Source: Oceanispirochaeta crateris (lineage in GTDB: Bacteria; Spirochaetota; Spirochaetia; DSM-2461). From it: a DNA stretch of 64,000 nucleotides. Positions 45,224-54,026 of the stretch are shown here, piece by piece (within the stretch, counting starts at the first letter, position 1; each line of letters opens with the position of its first letter). Location: the NCBI RefSeq assembly GCF_008329965.1, contig NZ_CP036150.1, forward strand, positions 3,142,439 through 3,206,438, read 5' to 3'. The notes below the pieces were generated by a model. It saw only the letters and a program-made list of their open reading frames with translations. It was not told the DNA's origin and did not search any database. The translations under genes were made by a program, and so were the position numbers.

Positions 45224-46449
45224 GAGTCTTGTCCACTGAGAATTTCATCAAGGAGGTTCATCAGTTCCTCTCCCGGGGGGGTGTTTTGTCGGCTGCTGCG
45301 GTAGTATTCATCAAAAACTTCTCTTATGGACTTTCCGGAAAAGTTCCTCTTTTTGAAAATTTCTTCCCCTCCTTTGTTTTTCAATTCGGGGATAATCGCA
45401 AGAATCCGCTCATGGCTTTGGAGGATCTTTTGTTTTTCAGCTCCCCTGAGGTATTCTTCTGTTTTCATTGTTATTTCAACATAACCCCGTGGATGTTCCT
45501 GAAGCCAGGTTACGGCCTCATCGGCACTACTGAAGGTTTTGCGGTACAAGGGCCATGGACTTTGTAGAGGATGAAATCGGTACTTTGCTTTTCCGCCGGG
45601 CTGGACAGTGATGAGAACCACAGATTTGCCTTCTGATTTTTCACTCAGACTGTAGGCTCCGGGACTGCCGGAATACACCGCCGGGACAGGGGAGCTTGCC
45701 ACAGGAAACCCTCTGTGGAGATGGCCCAGTGCCATGTACTGACATTCTCCGGGGAGAGATTCGGTATAAATCTGCTCAAGACCTCCGGGATGCAGTATGG
45801 ACTTTTCACCTTCGGGTTCTTCTTCTGCCAGAAGTTCTGAGCGGCTGCCCATAAAGAGGTGGGCTGCCATCAGGTTGATTCCCTGGTCATTAAAATATTT
45901 TGTTGCCAGATTTTTCCAGCGCTTGGTCAGCACGGTTCTCAGGGCGTCTTCTTTGTTTTCCACATCGAGGTAGCGTCTCATCCTCGTTTCGCTGGCATAG
46001 GGAGTACAGATGATTCTCACTTCTTCCCTGACTCCCGGCAATCCCTTGAAGAGGACCATTCCAGGATCGGGAAAGGAGGCAGAGAGTCCCGAATCTAAGC
46101 TTATGTCTTCAGGTTGGCTCTCAGGATATCCCATGAAGAAAATACCGCACTCCCTGGCCAGAGCATCGGGAGCCTCCACATGTTCGGGAGCGTCGTGGTT
46201 TCCAGCCAGGGCCAGGATGATCCTTTTGCCTCCTCCCGTCATCCTGTGGAGGCTGCGGTAGAGGAGTTCTATGGCTTCGTGGGGCGGATTCCAACTGTCA
46301 TATAGATCTCCCGAAAGGAGAATCAGGTCGGGTTCTTCTATCCGGCAGATCTCTATGATTTCATCCAGAATCTCTTTCTGTTCTTCCAGGCGTGACCAGT
46401 TCCCTAGTTTTTTTCCGAGGTGCCAGTCTGATGTGTGTAGAATTTTCAT
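45220..46449 (-). CDS. sbcD: Exonuclease subunit SbcD
   Basis: A 409-residue metallophosphatase-fold nuclease. Motifs: HTSDWHLGK (start), LLSGDLYD, ALAGNHDAPE, and MALGHLHRGF, all conserved in SbcD/Mre11. Together with SbcC it cleaves DNA hairpins. It starts 4 bp after yedF and lacks a strong ribosome site, suggesting coupling to the selenium genes upstream. Confidence 0.95.
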   Translation of the reverse strand: MKILHTSDWHLGKKLGNWSRLEEQKEILDEIIEICRIEEPDLILLSGDLYDSWNPPHEAIELLYRSLHRMTGGGKRIILALAGNHDAPEHVEAPDALARECGIFFMGYPESQPEDISLDSGLSASFPDPGMVLFKGLPGVREEVRIICTPYASETRMRRYLDVENKEDALRTVLTKRWKNLATKYFNDQGINLMAAHLFMGSRSELLAEEEPEGEKSILHPGGLEQIYTESLPGECQYMALGHLHRGFPVASSPVPAVYSGSPGAYSLSEKSEGKSVVLITVQPGGKAKYRFHPLQSPWPLYRKTFSSADEAVTWLQEHPRGYVEITMKTEEYLRGAEKQKILQSHERILAIIPELKNKGGEEIFKKRNFSGKSIREVFDEYYRSSRQNTPPGEELMNLLDEILSGQDS

Positions 46450-46453
46450 GGGT

Positions 46454-47092
46454 TTATGTTAAGGTCAAAACTCCCGCAGGGGCATGCAGTTTTTCCGCAA
46501 TCTCGTACATGTTGGAAATTTGGCCGGTCTGTAATCGATCTCCTACCTTTAGAAAATCCAGACATGTTCCGCATACCAGAACATGAACACCTTTGCCTTC
46601 AAGTATCTTTATATCCTCCAGACTCTCTGAGTCATCCAGAGCCAGAGTGACTCCTGCGTTCATGAAAATCAGGCAAGAGGGAGGTGTTTCCAACTGGGTG
46701 AGGGTATAGATGTAGCCTTTCATTAAAAGGCGTCCCAGATCATCATCACCCAATCCGATTCTTGTACTGGCAATGAGAACTGTTTTTCCGGAAGCCGGTT
46801 CAGGGTTTCTCTCGGGGATTGTGGTTCCTCTGCTTTCTGGGTTGGTTTTTTCTGGAAGTGATTTCTCACCCGGTTTTGAACTTATGGAGAACTCACCCTC
46901 TGCCTCTCCAGCCTTCCAGGAGATATCCTGAAAGCCGATGTGATTGAGAAAACGAAGGACATTTTCTCTGGCGGCTTCGTTACTGACCAGCACAGTCAGG
47001 CTGTCGAATACCTGATCACTGATGACCTGCTTCGTCCTCAATAGCGGTTTGGGACAGGCCAGTCCCCGGGCATCCAGTTTATACTCTTTCAT
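46454..47092 (-). CDS. yedF: Selenium metabolism protein YedF (TusA-like + DsrE-like)
   Basis: A 212-residue fusion. The N-terminal TusA-like domain (1-75) has LDARGLACPKPLLRTK with the reactive Cys; a linker (about 80-110) leads to a DsrE-like C-terminal domain with VLIASTRIGLGDDDLGR and a Cys in VLVCGTCLDFL. YedF is associated with selenium use, probably in carrying or delivering reactive selenium. It starts inside the DUF3343 gene (14-nt overlap) and lies 4 bp upstream of sbcD. Confidence 0.88.
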   Translation of the reverse strand: MKEYKLDARGLACPKPLLRTKQVISDQVFDSLTVLVSNEAARENVLRFLNHIGFQDISWKAGEAEGEFSISSKPGEKSLPEKTNPESRGTTIPERNPEPASGKTVLIASTRIGLGDDDLGRLLMKGYIYTLTQLETPPSCLIFMNAGVTLALDDSESLEDIKILEGKGVHVLVCGTCLDFLKVGDRLQTGQISNMYEIAEKLHAPAGVLTLT

Positions 47093-47333
47093 AATGTTTC
47101 TTTCCTCCACTTTCCTGAATAATGAGATAACAATCGGCATGGAGCCAGTTTTTATCATTTTTCACTTTTTCCAATCCCTCTTCTCCCAGTTGCACAGCCA
47201 GGCTAAAACCGCATTCGGCAAATATTTCAAAAGGGGTGGGAATCAATTTTACCTTATAACTGAGGCTTTTTAGATATTTTTCCCCCTTCAGAGCCTGGTG
47301 AGTGGTCTCGAAGGTGAATAAAAAGTCATGCAT
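47079..47333 (-). CDS. DUF3343 putative Se/S carrier-like protein
   Basis: An 84-residue protein beginning MHDFLFTFETTHQALKGEKYLK, with the family's central P-T-P-F-E-I-F-A-E-C-G-F motif that holds a reactive Cys. Proteins of this type are annotated as possible selenium or sulfur carriers and sit in selenium clusters. It overlaps selD by 8 nt and yedF by 14 nt, so it belongs to the same translationally coupled unit. Confidence 0.8.
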   Translation of the reverse strand: MHDFLFTFETTHQALKGEKYLKSLSYKVKLIPTPFEIFAECGFSLAVQLGEEGLEKVKNDKNWLHADCYLIIQESGGKKHYERV

Positions 47334-48366
47334 TCAGTATAATCCTATCAGAACCTTTTTCTACCCTTCCTATGATTGAAGCCTTCATGCCTTCTTCTTG
47401 GCACTCCTTGAGAAATTCAAGGCCTGATTTTTCAGGTAAGGCTACGAGAAGTCCTCCTGATGTTTGAGGATCAAAGAGCAGATCCAGCATTTCGGGTGGA
47501 ACGTCTTTGGGGTTTTTGATCCTCGATAATCGAAACTCCTTATTTCTATAGGTTCCTTCGGGTACGAGTCCCATGGAAATATAGTCCATGGCTTCCGGAA
47601 GGAGAGGCAGGCCGGAAATGGAAATATGCAGATCCATACCGCTTTCCAAGGCCATTTCGGCAGCATGTCCGGCCAAGCCGAAGCCGGTGACATCGGTGCA
47701 GGCTGAGACATTTCGGCGGAGCATGAATTCAGAGGCTTTTTTGTTGAGCATCCGCATACTCTCTTCGGAGGCTCTGACTGCCTCTGGAGTAGACATTTCT
47801 GCCTTCATTGCCGTGTTAATAGTTCCCGTTCCCAGGGGTTTTGTCAAAATCAGTAGGTCTCCCTCTTTCGGGGTGTTATTGCGGATAATCTTATCGGGAT
47901 GGATTAAACCATTCACAGAAAATCCGAATTTGAGTTCCCTGTCGCTCACGCTGTGACCACCTAGGAGGGCTGTGTCCGCTTCTGTCAGCTTGGAGAGTGC
48001 CCCTTCCATAATCTGCCTCAAATATTCTAAGGGCAAGTCTTCATCGGGATAGCAGAGAACATTGACCGCCGTGACGGGACGACCACCCATGGCGTAAATA
48101 TCCGAGAGGGCGTTGGCCGCGGCGATTTCACCGAATAAACGGGAGTCATCCACGATGGGCGGGAAAAAATCGATGGTCTGCACCAGGGCAGTTTCTTCGT
48201 TGATTTTGTAAACACCTGCATCTTCGCTTCCTGCGAAATCAGCCAGAACCTCGGGTCGGCTTGGCTGGGCCAGGCCGCAGAGAGCCTTATCCAACAAGGC
48301 CGGCCCCAGTTTGGCCCCGCAACCTGAAAATCGGGAATATCCGCTTAGTTTTTCTGGATTTGCCAT
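47326..48366 (-). CDS. selD: Selenide, water dikinase
   Basis: A 346-residue enzyme making selenophosphate from selenide and ATP. The catalytic motif is GCGAK: Cys16 and Lys19 are kept, while the second Cys of GCGCK is Ala. No selenocysteine is used here. The AIR-synthase-like ATP-binding domains follow (QTIDFFPPIVDD, GGHSVSDRE, TDVTGFGLAGHA). AAGGAG lies five bases before ATG. It overlaps the aminotransferase gene by 22 nt. Confidence 0.96.
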   Translation of the reverse strand: MANPEKLSGYSRFSGCGAKLGPALLDKALCGLAQPSRPEVLADFAGSEDAGVYKINEETALVQTIDFFPPIVDDSRLFGEIAAANALSDIYAMGGRPVTAVNVLCYPDEDLPLEYLRQIMEGALSKLTEADTALLGGHSVSDRELKFGFSVNGLIHPDKIIRNNTPKEGDLLILTKPLGTGTINTAMKAEMSTPEAVRASEESMRMLNKKASEFMLRRNVSACTDVTGFGLAGHAAEMALESGMDLHISISGLPLLPEAMDYISMGLVPEGTYRNKEFRLSRIKNPKDVPPEMLDLLFDPQTSGGLLVALPEKSGLEFLKECQEEGMKASIIGRVEKGSDRIILNA

Positions 48367-49496
48367 ATGTACTCCTTCAGTGTCAATATTGTTTCATCGA
48401 GTTCTTCATTCGTGGTAAAAAGGCCGGGAGAGAGACGCAAGGTTCCCCCTGAGTGAAATGTCATGAGTGTTTTGTGAGCCGAAGGTGCACATTGCAGGCC
48501 GGAACGAACAGCAATATTTTTGCTGTTTAAATAGGCCGTCAATTCTGTGAGAGTGCCCAAGGTTGGCAGAAGGGAAATGACCCTTGTAAAACCTGGCCCT
48601 GATGGCCTGCCAATGAGACGGAAGCCATCCAGTTCTCTGAGGTCTTCAATAAACTTGAGAGTTTTTAACTCAGCCTCAGTACGGATTTCTTCAGAATGAA
48701 GGAGAAATTTCAGACTGTGGAGAAGTCCGGCCAATCCCGGGATGTTGGGAGTACCGCTTTCAAATTTATCCGGTATGGTTTCTGGCTGTTCTTCTTCTTT
48801 GGAACGGCTGCCTGTTCCTCCCCTAATCAGGGGATCGATGCATTGATAGTCTTTAATATAGAAGCCCCCTGTTCCTCCAGGACCCAAAAGACCCTTATGC
48901 CCGGCAAAACAAAGGAAATCGATTCCCCATCTTTCAGGATATAAGGGGATCTCGCCACCACCCTGAGCGGCATCTACACAAAGGGGTACTCCCGCTTTTC
49001 TTGTCAGATGCGCCATCTCTTCGATGGGGAAAATCACACCATTCACATTAGACGCTGCGGTAACAACCACCAGGTCGGGATGATCCTGCAGCTCTTTTGA
49101 AAACTGTTTCAAGTCAGGATAACCGCTAAGAGAATCCGATGGGAAACGCCTCAACTGTAGATTTCTCTGGTCTTGAAGGTGCATCAGAGGGCGCATTACA
49201 CTATTGTGCTCCATGGAGCTCGTCAGTACCTTCATCCCCGGTTTCAGGAATCCCGATAAAACAGTATTCAGGGATTCGGTGGCCCCTGAGTTGAAAATGA
49301 TAGTGCTGCTGTCATTGACCTTCAAGAGCTCTGCCATGGTCTCTCTGAGTTCAAAGAGTATCCTGTCGGCGCTGATGCCCGCTTCATGAGAACTCCGGCC
49401 GGGATTCCCCATAGGAGTCTCTACTGCTTCTGCCAGTGCCGCTGCCAGCCCGGGAGCTTTGGGCCAGCTCGTGGCGGCGTTATCCAGATAAATCAT
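48345..49496 (-). CDS. Cysteine desulfurase/selenocysteine lyase-type aminotransferase
   Basis: A 383-residue class V PLP enzyme. YLDNAATSWPK at the start, HNSV-type SSMEHNSV, DAAQGGGEIPL, the PLP lysine in FAGHKGLLGPGG and the active-site Cys in RSGLQCAPSAH are visible. It belongs to the desulfurase group found with selenium and molybdenum hydroxylase maturation genes; it could supply selenium or sulfur from cysteine. It overlaps the XdhC fusion by 4 nt and selD by 22 nt. Confidence 0.9.
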   Translation of the reverse strand: MIYLDNAATSWPKAPGLAAALAEAVETPMGNPGRSSHEAGISADRILFELRETMAELLKVNDSSTIIFNSGATESLNTVLSGFLKPGMKVLTSSMEHNSVMRPLMHLQDQRNLQLRRFPSDSLSGYPDLKQFSKELQDHPDLVVVTAASNVNGVIFPIEEMAHLTRKAGVPLCVDAAQGGGEIPLYPERWGIDFLCFAGHKGLLGPGGTGGFYIKDYQCIDPLIRGGTGSRSKEEEQPETIPDKFESGTPNIPGLAGLLHSLKFLLHSEEIRTEAELKTLKFIEDLRELDGFRLIGRPSGPGFTRVISLLPTLGTLTELTAYLNSKNIAVRSGLQCAPSAHKTLMTFHSGGTLRLSPGLFTTNEELDETILTLKEYIWQIQKN

Positions 49497-51115
49497 GTTT
49501 CTGTGCCTTTCAATATCCCCGGGGAGAGCTGCAACAGTGCTTCTAGGACACCTCCAGCCACGGCACGGGCTTTATCAGAAACCTGACGGCAGTAGGAGAC
49601 TTCTCCCCGGGGGTCTACATCGGCCATTTTTAAACCTTTTTTAACCCGGGTACCCGGTGCAATCATACCCCTGACGACACCATCCAGGGGGGAGAGCACC
49701 TCTGTTTCCCCTATCCTAGCCAGGACTTCTCCTTTTTTAACGATGCTTTCTATGTCACAAAGAACATCAATAACACCTTCTGCGGGTGCCTTGATCACCC
49801 TCTCTGAAGTATATCCTCCGATGGTACCGGGGATGCCCGTGTTGGGGAGCGGATCTCCCTCTAGGATAACCTGACCCAAACTGTGTCCTCTCATTGTTTC
49901 GATCACGCAATGCACATCTTTGCCAGCGGTAAATCCCGGGCCAAGGGCTATGACAACCGGGGCCATGTCTATTCGGGTTCCCAGGTTCCTCTTGGCCAAA
50001 ATCGCATCCACAACACAAAGGGGTTTTAGTTTCTCAATCCAGAGACCGTGAGGGTCGCAGAGCAAGGGTATCTTCTGATCAGAAATGATTCTTTTCAGGT
50101 CGTCTTCATTGTCCACTCTGACGGCTTGTATTCCTTCAACAGTGGCAGACTTAAAACGGAGGGCATCGGCAAAAGAGACGGTGCGGCGGATCACAGTCGG
50201 TTCTTCTGTTTCAAGGGCAACAACCCTGAATCCGCTATTTTTCAGCCGGCAGATGACTCCACTGGCGATATCGCCTGCTCCTCTCACGATAACCAGAGGC
50301 GGTTCATTCATAGAGAGACGCTTGAGTGATTGCCCGCTGCTGTTTGTGCGGAGTTTCATGATTTCTGCCAGAATACTGACGGCTATTTCATGGGGAGTTT
50401 CCGCACCAAGGTCCAGGCCGATGGGAGAATACACCCGGGCCAGATCCTTTTCAGAAAACCCCAAGTCCTTCATCTTATTCATGAATAGATGAACCTTACG
50501 TTTACTCCCCAGCATACCAATGTAGGAACTCTCTGTTTTGAGGGCTGCTTCTAAGGCGGAGTCATCATGATTGTGAGTCGCAATGATTAAAGAAGTTTCC
50601 TTGCCTATCAAGCCTCTGGCAGACGCGGTGGCAAATAAAGAAGGGGAGTCGGGTTCACAGATATGACCAAGGGCTTCGGGAAACCGATCTTTCGAGGCAA
50701 TGCCTGGGCGGGTGTCGGCTACCACATAGGGATAGTTCAGTTTTTCTGCCAGCTCTGCCAGAGCCAGATTTACATGGCCGCCTCCCGCCAGAAAAAGGGC
50801 TGGTCTGGGTTGGAATACTTCAATGAAAAATTCCATATTCCCACCGCAGACCATATCGATGCTATTGGCAGAATTCCCACTGTCCAGTCTGTAGCTGACC
50901 GATCGGGATACACCTTCTTTCAGACATTTCAATCCCTCTTTCATGACGAGTCTTTCTGCAGGGCCCCCGCCAATGGTTCCAAAAATTGTTCCGTCAGGGA
51001 GGAGGATCATTCGCCCAGAATTTCTGGGAGCCGAACCATCAGAGCCTGTAATGGTAATGAGGGCAAAGGCTTTATTCTGTTTTTCAAGCTCAGCAGCTTT
51101 GTTAAATAGGGACAT
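49493..51115 (-). CDS. XdhC-YqeB fusion protein, molybdenum hydroxylase maturation
   Basis: A 540-residue protein in two parts. Residues 1-265 are XdhC-like: GSAPRNSGRMILLPDGTIFGTIGGG in the N-terminal piece, then a Rossmann part with FLAGGGHVNLALAELA and TPHEIAVSILAEI. Residues 270-540 match the selenium-associated YqeB family (VIVRGAGDIASGVICRL and a C-terminal biotinyl-like domain with KKGEVLARIGETEVLSPLDGVVRG). XdhC inserts or sulfurates the molybdenum cofactor in hydroxylases; YqeB is linked to the selenium-dependent form. The two are usually separate genes. AAGGAG lies before ATG. Confidence 0.88.
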   Translation of the reverse strand: MSLFNKAAELEKQNKAFALITITGSDGSAPRNSGRMILLPDGTIFGTIGGGPAERLVMKEGLKCLKEGVSRSVSYRLDSGNSANSIDMVCGGNMEFFIEVFQPRPALFLAGGGHVNLALAELAEKLNYPYVVADTRPGIASKDRFPEALGHICEPDSPSLFATASARGLIGKETSLIIATHNHDDSALEAALKTESSYIGMLGSKRKVHLFMNKMKDLGFSEKDLARVYSPIGLDLGAETPHEIAVSILAEIMKLRTNSSGQSLKRLSMNEPPLVIVRGAGDIASGVICRLKNSGFRVVALETEEPTVIRRTVSFADALRFKSATVEGIQAVRVDNEDDLKRIISDQKIPLLCDPHGLWIEKLKPLCVVDAILAKRNLGTRIDMAPVVIALGPGFTAGKDVHCVIETMRGHSLGQVILEGDPLPNTGIPGTIGGYTSERVIKAPAEGVIDVLCDIESIVKKGEVLARIGETEVLSPLDGVVRGMIAPGTRVKKGLKMADVDPRGEVSYCRQVSDKARAVAGGVLEALLQLSPGILKGTET

Positions 51116-51151
51116 GGCGGCTCCTTGTTCCGGTAGTTTCGGATAATCGGT

Positions 51152-51886
51152 TCAAATCAAAGACAATGCCAGGAATTGGTGAGAGGGACAATCTCTTTTG
51201 AAATCCTCGAGCATCTTTTCTATTTCAAATGGTGAATCCAGACAATCCAGTTTATTAAAAATGACCGTCTTAGTGGAATCCACAGGAGAATTCTTGAAAA
51301 GGCCTTCGGGATGTCTGATCAGTTCCATCAGTATTTCAGGATCTATCATTTGTTGACCGGTCCTGCAAAATCTTTCTCTGAACAGTTCGGGACGATGCAC
51401 CCAGGGGGGCTCAATTTTCTTTCCCAGGGCATCCAAACCGATGCATCCGATCACCCTGTTGATTCTCTCGGGAATGACTGGTTCTCCCTCATTGGGCGCT
51501 TTGACGGGTCTTCCTGCGGCACCATCTGCTTCTATGACTAGAATAGGCCAGGCTTCTGTACTTTTCCAGTTGTTTATCCTGTTGTTCGACAAGCCGATAA
51601 CCTTGGGTTTCGTTCCTTTCATTCTCCCTGATGCAATAAAACAGCTTTCAATCTTCTGCAGGGGTAGAGGGCAGTCCTCCTCCTGCCAGTTTAACAGGAG
51701 ACGGTGAAAAGGATGTGTCCCCGAAGAAGGGTCATACATCTTTGTGCTTGTCGTATAAAGTCCTCTAGAGTAAATGTTTTCTTTAGCCAAGGTGTAGAGA
51801 ATGCTGGTTTTCCCTCCCCCTCCGACCAGGGCCAAACGATCTCCCATTTGCAGATTCATGGCTTTTGACAAACTTTGGTTTTTCAT
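51152..51886 (-). CDS. yqeC: YqeC, selenium-dependent hydroxylase accessory protein
   Basis: A 244-residue P-loop protein: LVGGGGKTSILYTLA near the N-terminus binds nucleotide; ADGAAGRPVKAPNEGEPVIP and KLDCL follow. It matches the YqeC family found with XdhC, YqeB and SelD in selenium-dependent molybdenum hydroxylase clusters. ATG 51886 overlaps the preceding stop by one base as TGATG, and 36 bp separate it from the xdhC-yqeB gene. The molecular role is not known. Confidence 0.85.
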   Translation of the reverse strand: MKNQSLSKAMNLQMGDRLALVGGGGKTSILYTLAKENIYSRGLYTTSTKMYDPSSGTHPFHRLLLNWQEEDCPLPLQKIESCFIASGRMKGTKPKVIGLSNNRINNWKSTEAWPILVIEADGAAGRPVKAPNEGEPVIPERINRVIGCIGLDALGKKIEPPWVHRPELFRERFCRTGQQMIDPEILMELIRHPEGLFKNSPVDSTKTVIFNKLDCLDSPFEIEKMLEDFKRDCPSHQFLALSLI

Positions 51887-52482
51887 CACGGTTTCAATCC
51901 CTTTTCCCATGCTGTTAAAAGGTTCTCAAATGTCTGGGTCAGTGGAAAAGACCAGAGGAATTGGGAATCCTCTTCATTCTGTGAGAGGAGGGTGTAATAT
52001 CTTTTTTCAAAATCCAGTTCTTTTGCCAGAGATGCTTTTTCCTCTTCAATATTCAGTACCCGGATTCCCGAAGACCCAGGGCAACCCGGGTGAGGCAGGG
52101 TATAGGTAAATTCATCTTCACCGGTTTTCAGGTCAAGCTTCCGGCTGAAGGGAGCCAACTGGCAGATCAGAGGCTTGTGTTCTTTGTGGAGTGAACACAG
52201 CCCTCTTAAGCCAAGATCCTCCTGAAGGTCGTTTATCAGATGAGGGCAGAAGGGGAAGGGCTTGGTTTTGAACCGGATTCTGGGAAGATTTAGGGTATTC
52301 TGACCCTGGTCTAAAATGACAAAATGTCTTTTGAAAAGTTCATCACTGTGATTCATTTTTAAAAACGACGCCATCTTGAAGAGATCGTAACTATTCAAAA
52401 AGACTTTCATTGAACCACAGCAGCACTCTCCGCAAAGGGTACAGTCAAAGTGGATTTTCGGCGTTACTGCGTCCATTTGCAT
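51886..52482 (-). CDS. YkgJ-family cysteine cluster protein
   Basis: A 198-residue protein with the CxxCxxCC motif at CTLCGECCC near residue 15, and further Cys in PFCPHL, GLCSLH and ICQLAPF, as in the YkgJ family. These are thought to bind zinc or an iron-sulfur cluster. It is the first gene of the selenium run and overlaps yqeC by one base. No ribosome site is apparent before its ATG; a possible promoter region of about 100 bp separates it from the divergent zinc-ribbon gene. Confidence 0.8.
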   Translation of the reverse strand: MQMDAVTPKIHFDCTLCGECCCGSMKVFLNSYDLFKMASFLKMNHSDELFKRHFVILDQGQNTLNLPRIRFKTKPFPFCPHLINDLQEDLGLRGLCSLHKEHKPLICQLAPFSRKLDLKTGEDEFTYTLPHPGCPGSSGIRVLNIEEEKASLAKELDFEKRYYTLLSQNEEDSQFLWSFPLTQTFENLLTAWEKGLKP

Positions 52483-52583
52483 AGTCTATAAAATCTTGAT
52501 TTTTGGATGACTTTCATCATGATCATACTATCACTATACTAAAATAGAATTAAATCAAAAAGTCTTTCTTCAAGGAGTCTGGT

Positions 52584-52790
52584 ATGGAAAGTAATTGGCG
52601 ATGTCCCAAATGTGGCAATAACAGTTATGAAACGGATCAATTTGCGGCAACCGGCGGGGCTTTCTCTAAAATTTTTGATGTCCAAAATAAGAAATTTACG
52701 ACTGTCTCCTGCAGCCGCTGCCGCTTTACAGAATTGTATAAGGCTGAATCCAGTGCCCTGGGCAATCTCTTTGACTTTTTTACAAATTAG
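52584..52790 (+). CDS. Small zinc-ribbon protein
   Basis: A 68-residue protein with CPKCGNNSYE near residue 7 and CSRCRFTELY near 44, the four-Cys ribbon of nucleic-acid-binding DUF2082-type proteins. Gly and Phe residues in between (ATGGAFSKIFD) are typical. AAGGAG lies seven bases before ATG. It is followed after 15 bp by the flavoprotein gene and is divergent from the selenium run. The function is unknown. Confidence 0.85.
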   Translation: MESNWRCPKCGNNSYETDQFAATGGAFSKIFDVQNKKFTTVSCSRCRFTELYKAESSALGNLFDFFTN

Positions 52791-52805
52791 GGAACAGGTG
52801 GTTTT

Positions 52806-54023
52806 ATGGTTTTTGATCTTGTCATCATTGGCGGCGGTGCTGCTGGACTCTTTGCCGGAGCCCGTGCGGCAGAAGCCGGACTAAATTTCTGCATCATAGA
52901 AAGCATGAAAGAGTGCGGCTTAAAGCTCCTAGCCAGTGGCTCTGGGCAGTGTAATCTCACACAAGGCGGATCTATTCGGGATTTTCCCGAAAAATACGGT
53001 GTGGCCTTGCAGTTTGTAAAACCCTCTTTATTTGAACTGGATAACAGTGCTCTTGTTTTATATTTTGAGCAGCAGGGCCTCCCCTGCGAAGACCGGGGAG
53101 ATGGAAAAATCTTCCCGGTCAGTCGAAAAAGCCGGGATGTCCGGGATCTTTTGCTTCGGCTCTGCCGGGGGGGAGGACAGATCTGTTGGAATCAAACAGT
53201 ACGCTCCCTTCAAAAAGAGGAAAATCTCTTCATTCTGAAGACAGATTCGGAGGACTATCGGTCAAAAAACATTCTTCTAGCCAGTGGAGGTCAGTCTTAT
53301 CCAAGTACTGGTTCAACAGGGGAGGCCTTCAATCTGCCCCGTCTCTTAGGCCATAGGATTGTCACCCCACGCCCGGCATTAACACCGGTTTTTATAAATC
53401 CATTTCCCCTTAGCTCTTGTTCCGGTACGGCTCTATCAGTGTCTTTGGATCTCTTCCGGAACAACCGTAAAGTCAGTTCTGTCGAAGGTGATCTGTTGGT
53501 CACCCATAAGGGATTTTCAGGGCCGGTTATTTTGAACAACAGCCGGCTGATGGACGGGGGAGACCGGCTTCAGATTTGCTGGGTTCCCGGGTTGGACCGG
53601 GAGGATCTTGAGAAGGATCTACTTGAAAGGATCAGGGTTTCAGGGAAGAAAAAAGTACGTCGTGGCCTTTCTTTTAAGGGGCTGACTGAAGGATTAACCG
53701 TCCAACTTCTAAAGCGGAGCGGTATTGATATAGAGAAGAATCTGTCTCAGCTGAGCCGCACAGAGCGAATTTCCTGGTTGGATACTCTGACAAAGGATCC
53801 TTATATCATTGCCGCCAAGGGTGGATTTAATCAGGCTATGGTCACTGCCGGGGGCGTTTCCCTGAAAGAGGTAAAACAGGGAACACTGGAGTCCCGCCTA
53901 TGTCCCGGCCTGTATTTTGCCGGTGAAGTCCTGGATGTGGATGGCGAAACCGGAGGGTATAACCTCCAGTTTGCCTTCTCATCGGCTACCCTGGCGGTAA
54001 AGAGCATTCATTCTACTCTTTAA
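52806..54023 (+). CDS. HI0933/BaiN-family flavoprotein
   Basis: A 405-residue FAD-dependent oxidoreductase. The FAD motif IIGGGAAGLFAG begins the protein; KLLASGSGQCNLTQ and GGQSYPSTGSTGEA are hallmark segments, and GEVLDVDGETGGYNLQFAFSSA closes it. Members reduce unsaturated steroids or have unknown oxidoreductase roles. AGGTGG lies just before ATG. It ends 3 bp from the facing pyk gene. Confidence 0.9.
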   Translation: MVFDLVIIGGGAAGLFAGARAAEAGLNFCIIESMKECGLKLLASGSGQCNLTQGGSIRDFPEKYGVALQFVKPSLFELDNSALVLYFEQQGLPCEDRGDGKIFPVSRKSRDVRDLLLRLCRGGGQICWNQTVRSLQKEENLFILKTDSEDYRSKNILLASGGQSYPSTGSTGEAFNLPRLLGHRIVTPRPALTPVFINPFPLSSCSGTALSVSLDLFRNNRKVSSVEGDLLVTHKGFSGPVILNNSRLMDGGDRLQICWVPGLDREDLEKDLLERIRVSGKKKVRRGLSFKGLTEGLTVQLLKRSGIDIEKNLSQLSRTERISWLDTLTKDPYIIAAKGGFNQAMVTAGGVSLKEVKQGTLESRLCPGLYFAGEVLDVDGETGGYNLQFAFSSATLAVKSIHSTL

Positions 54024-54026
54024 GGA

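Noticed and set aside
47326-48366. A selenocysteine-containing SelD or other selenoprotein
   Set aside because: The catalytic position is a normal Cys codon, and no in-frame TGA followed by a convincing SECIS-like hairpin was seen in the neighbouring genes.
51116-51151. A tRNA-like GGTTCAAATC in the gap between yqeC and xdhC-yqeB
   Set aside because: The flanking sequence cannot fold into a cloverleaf and the gap is only 36 bp.
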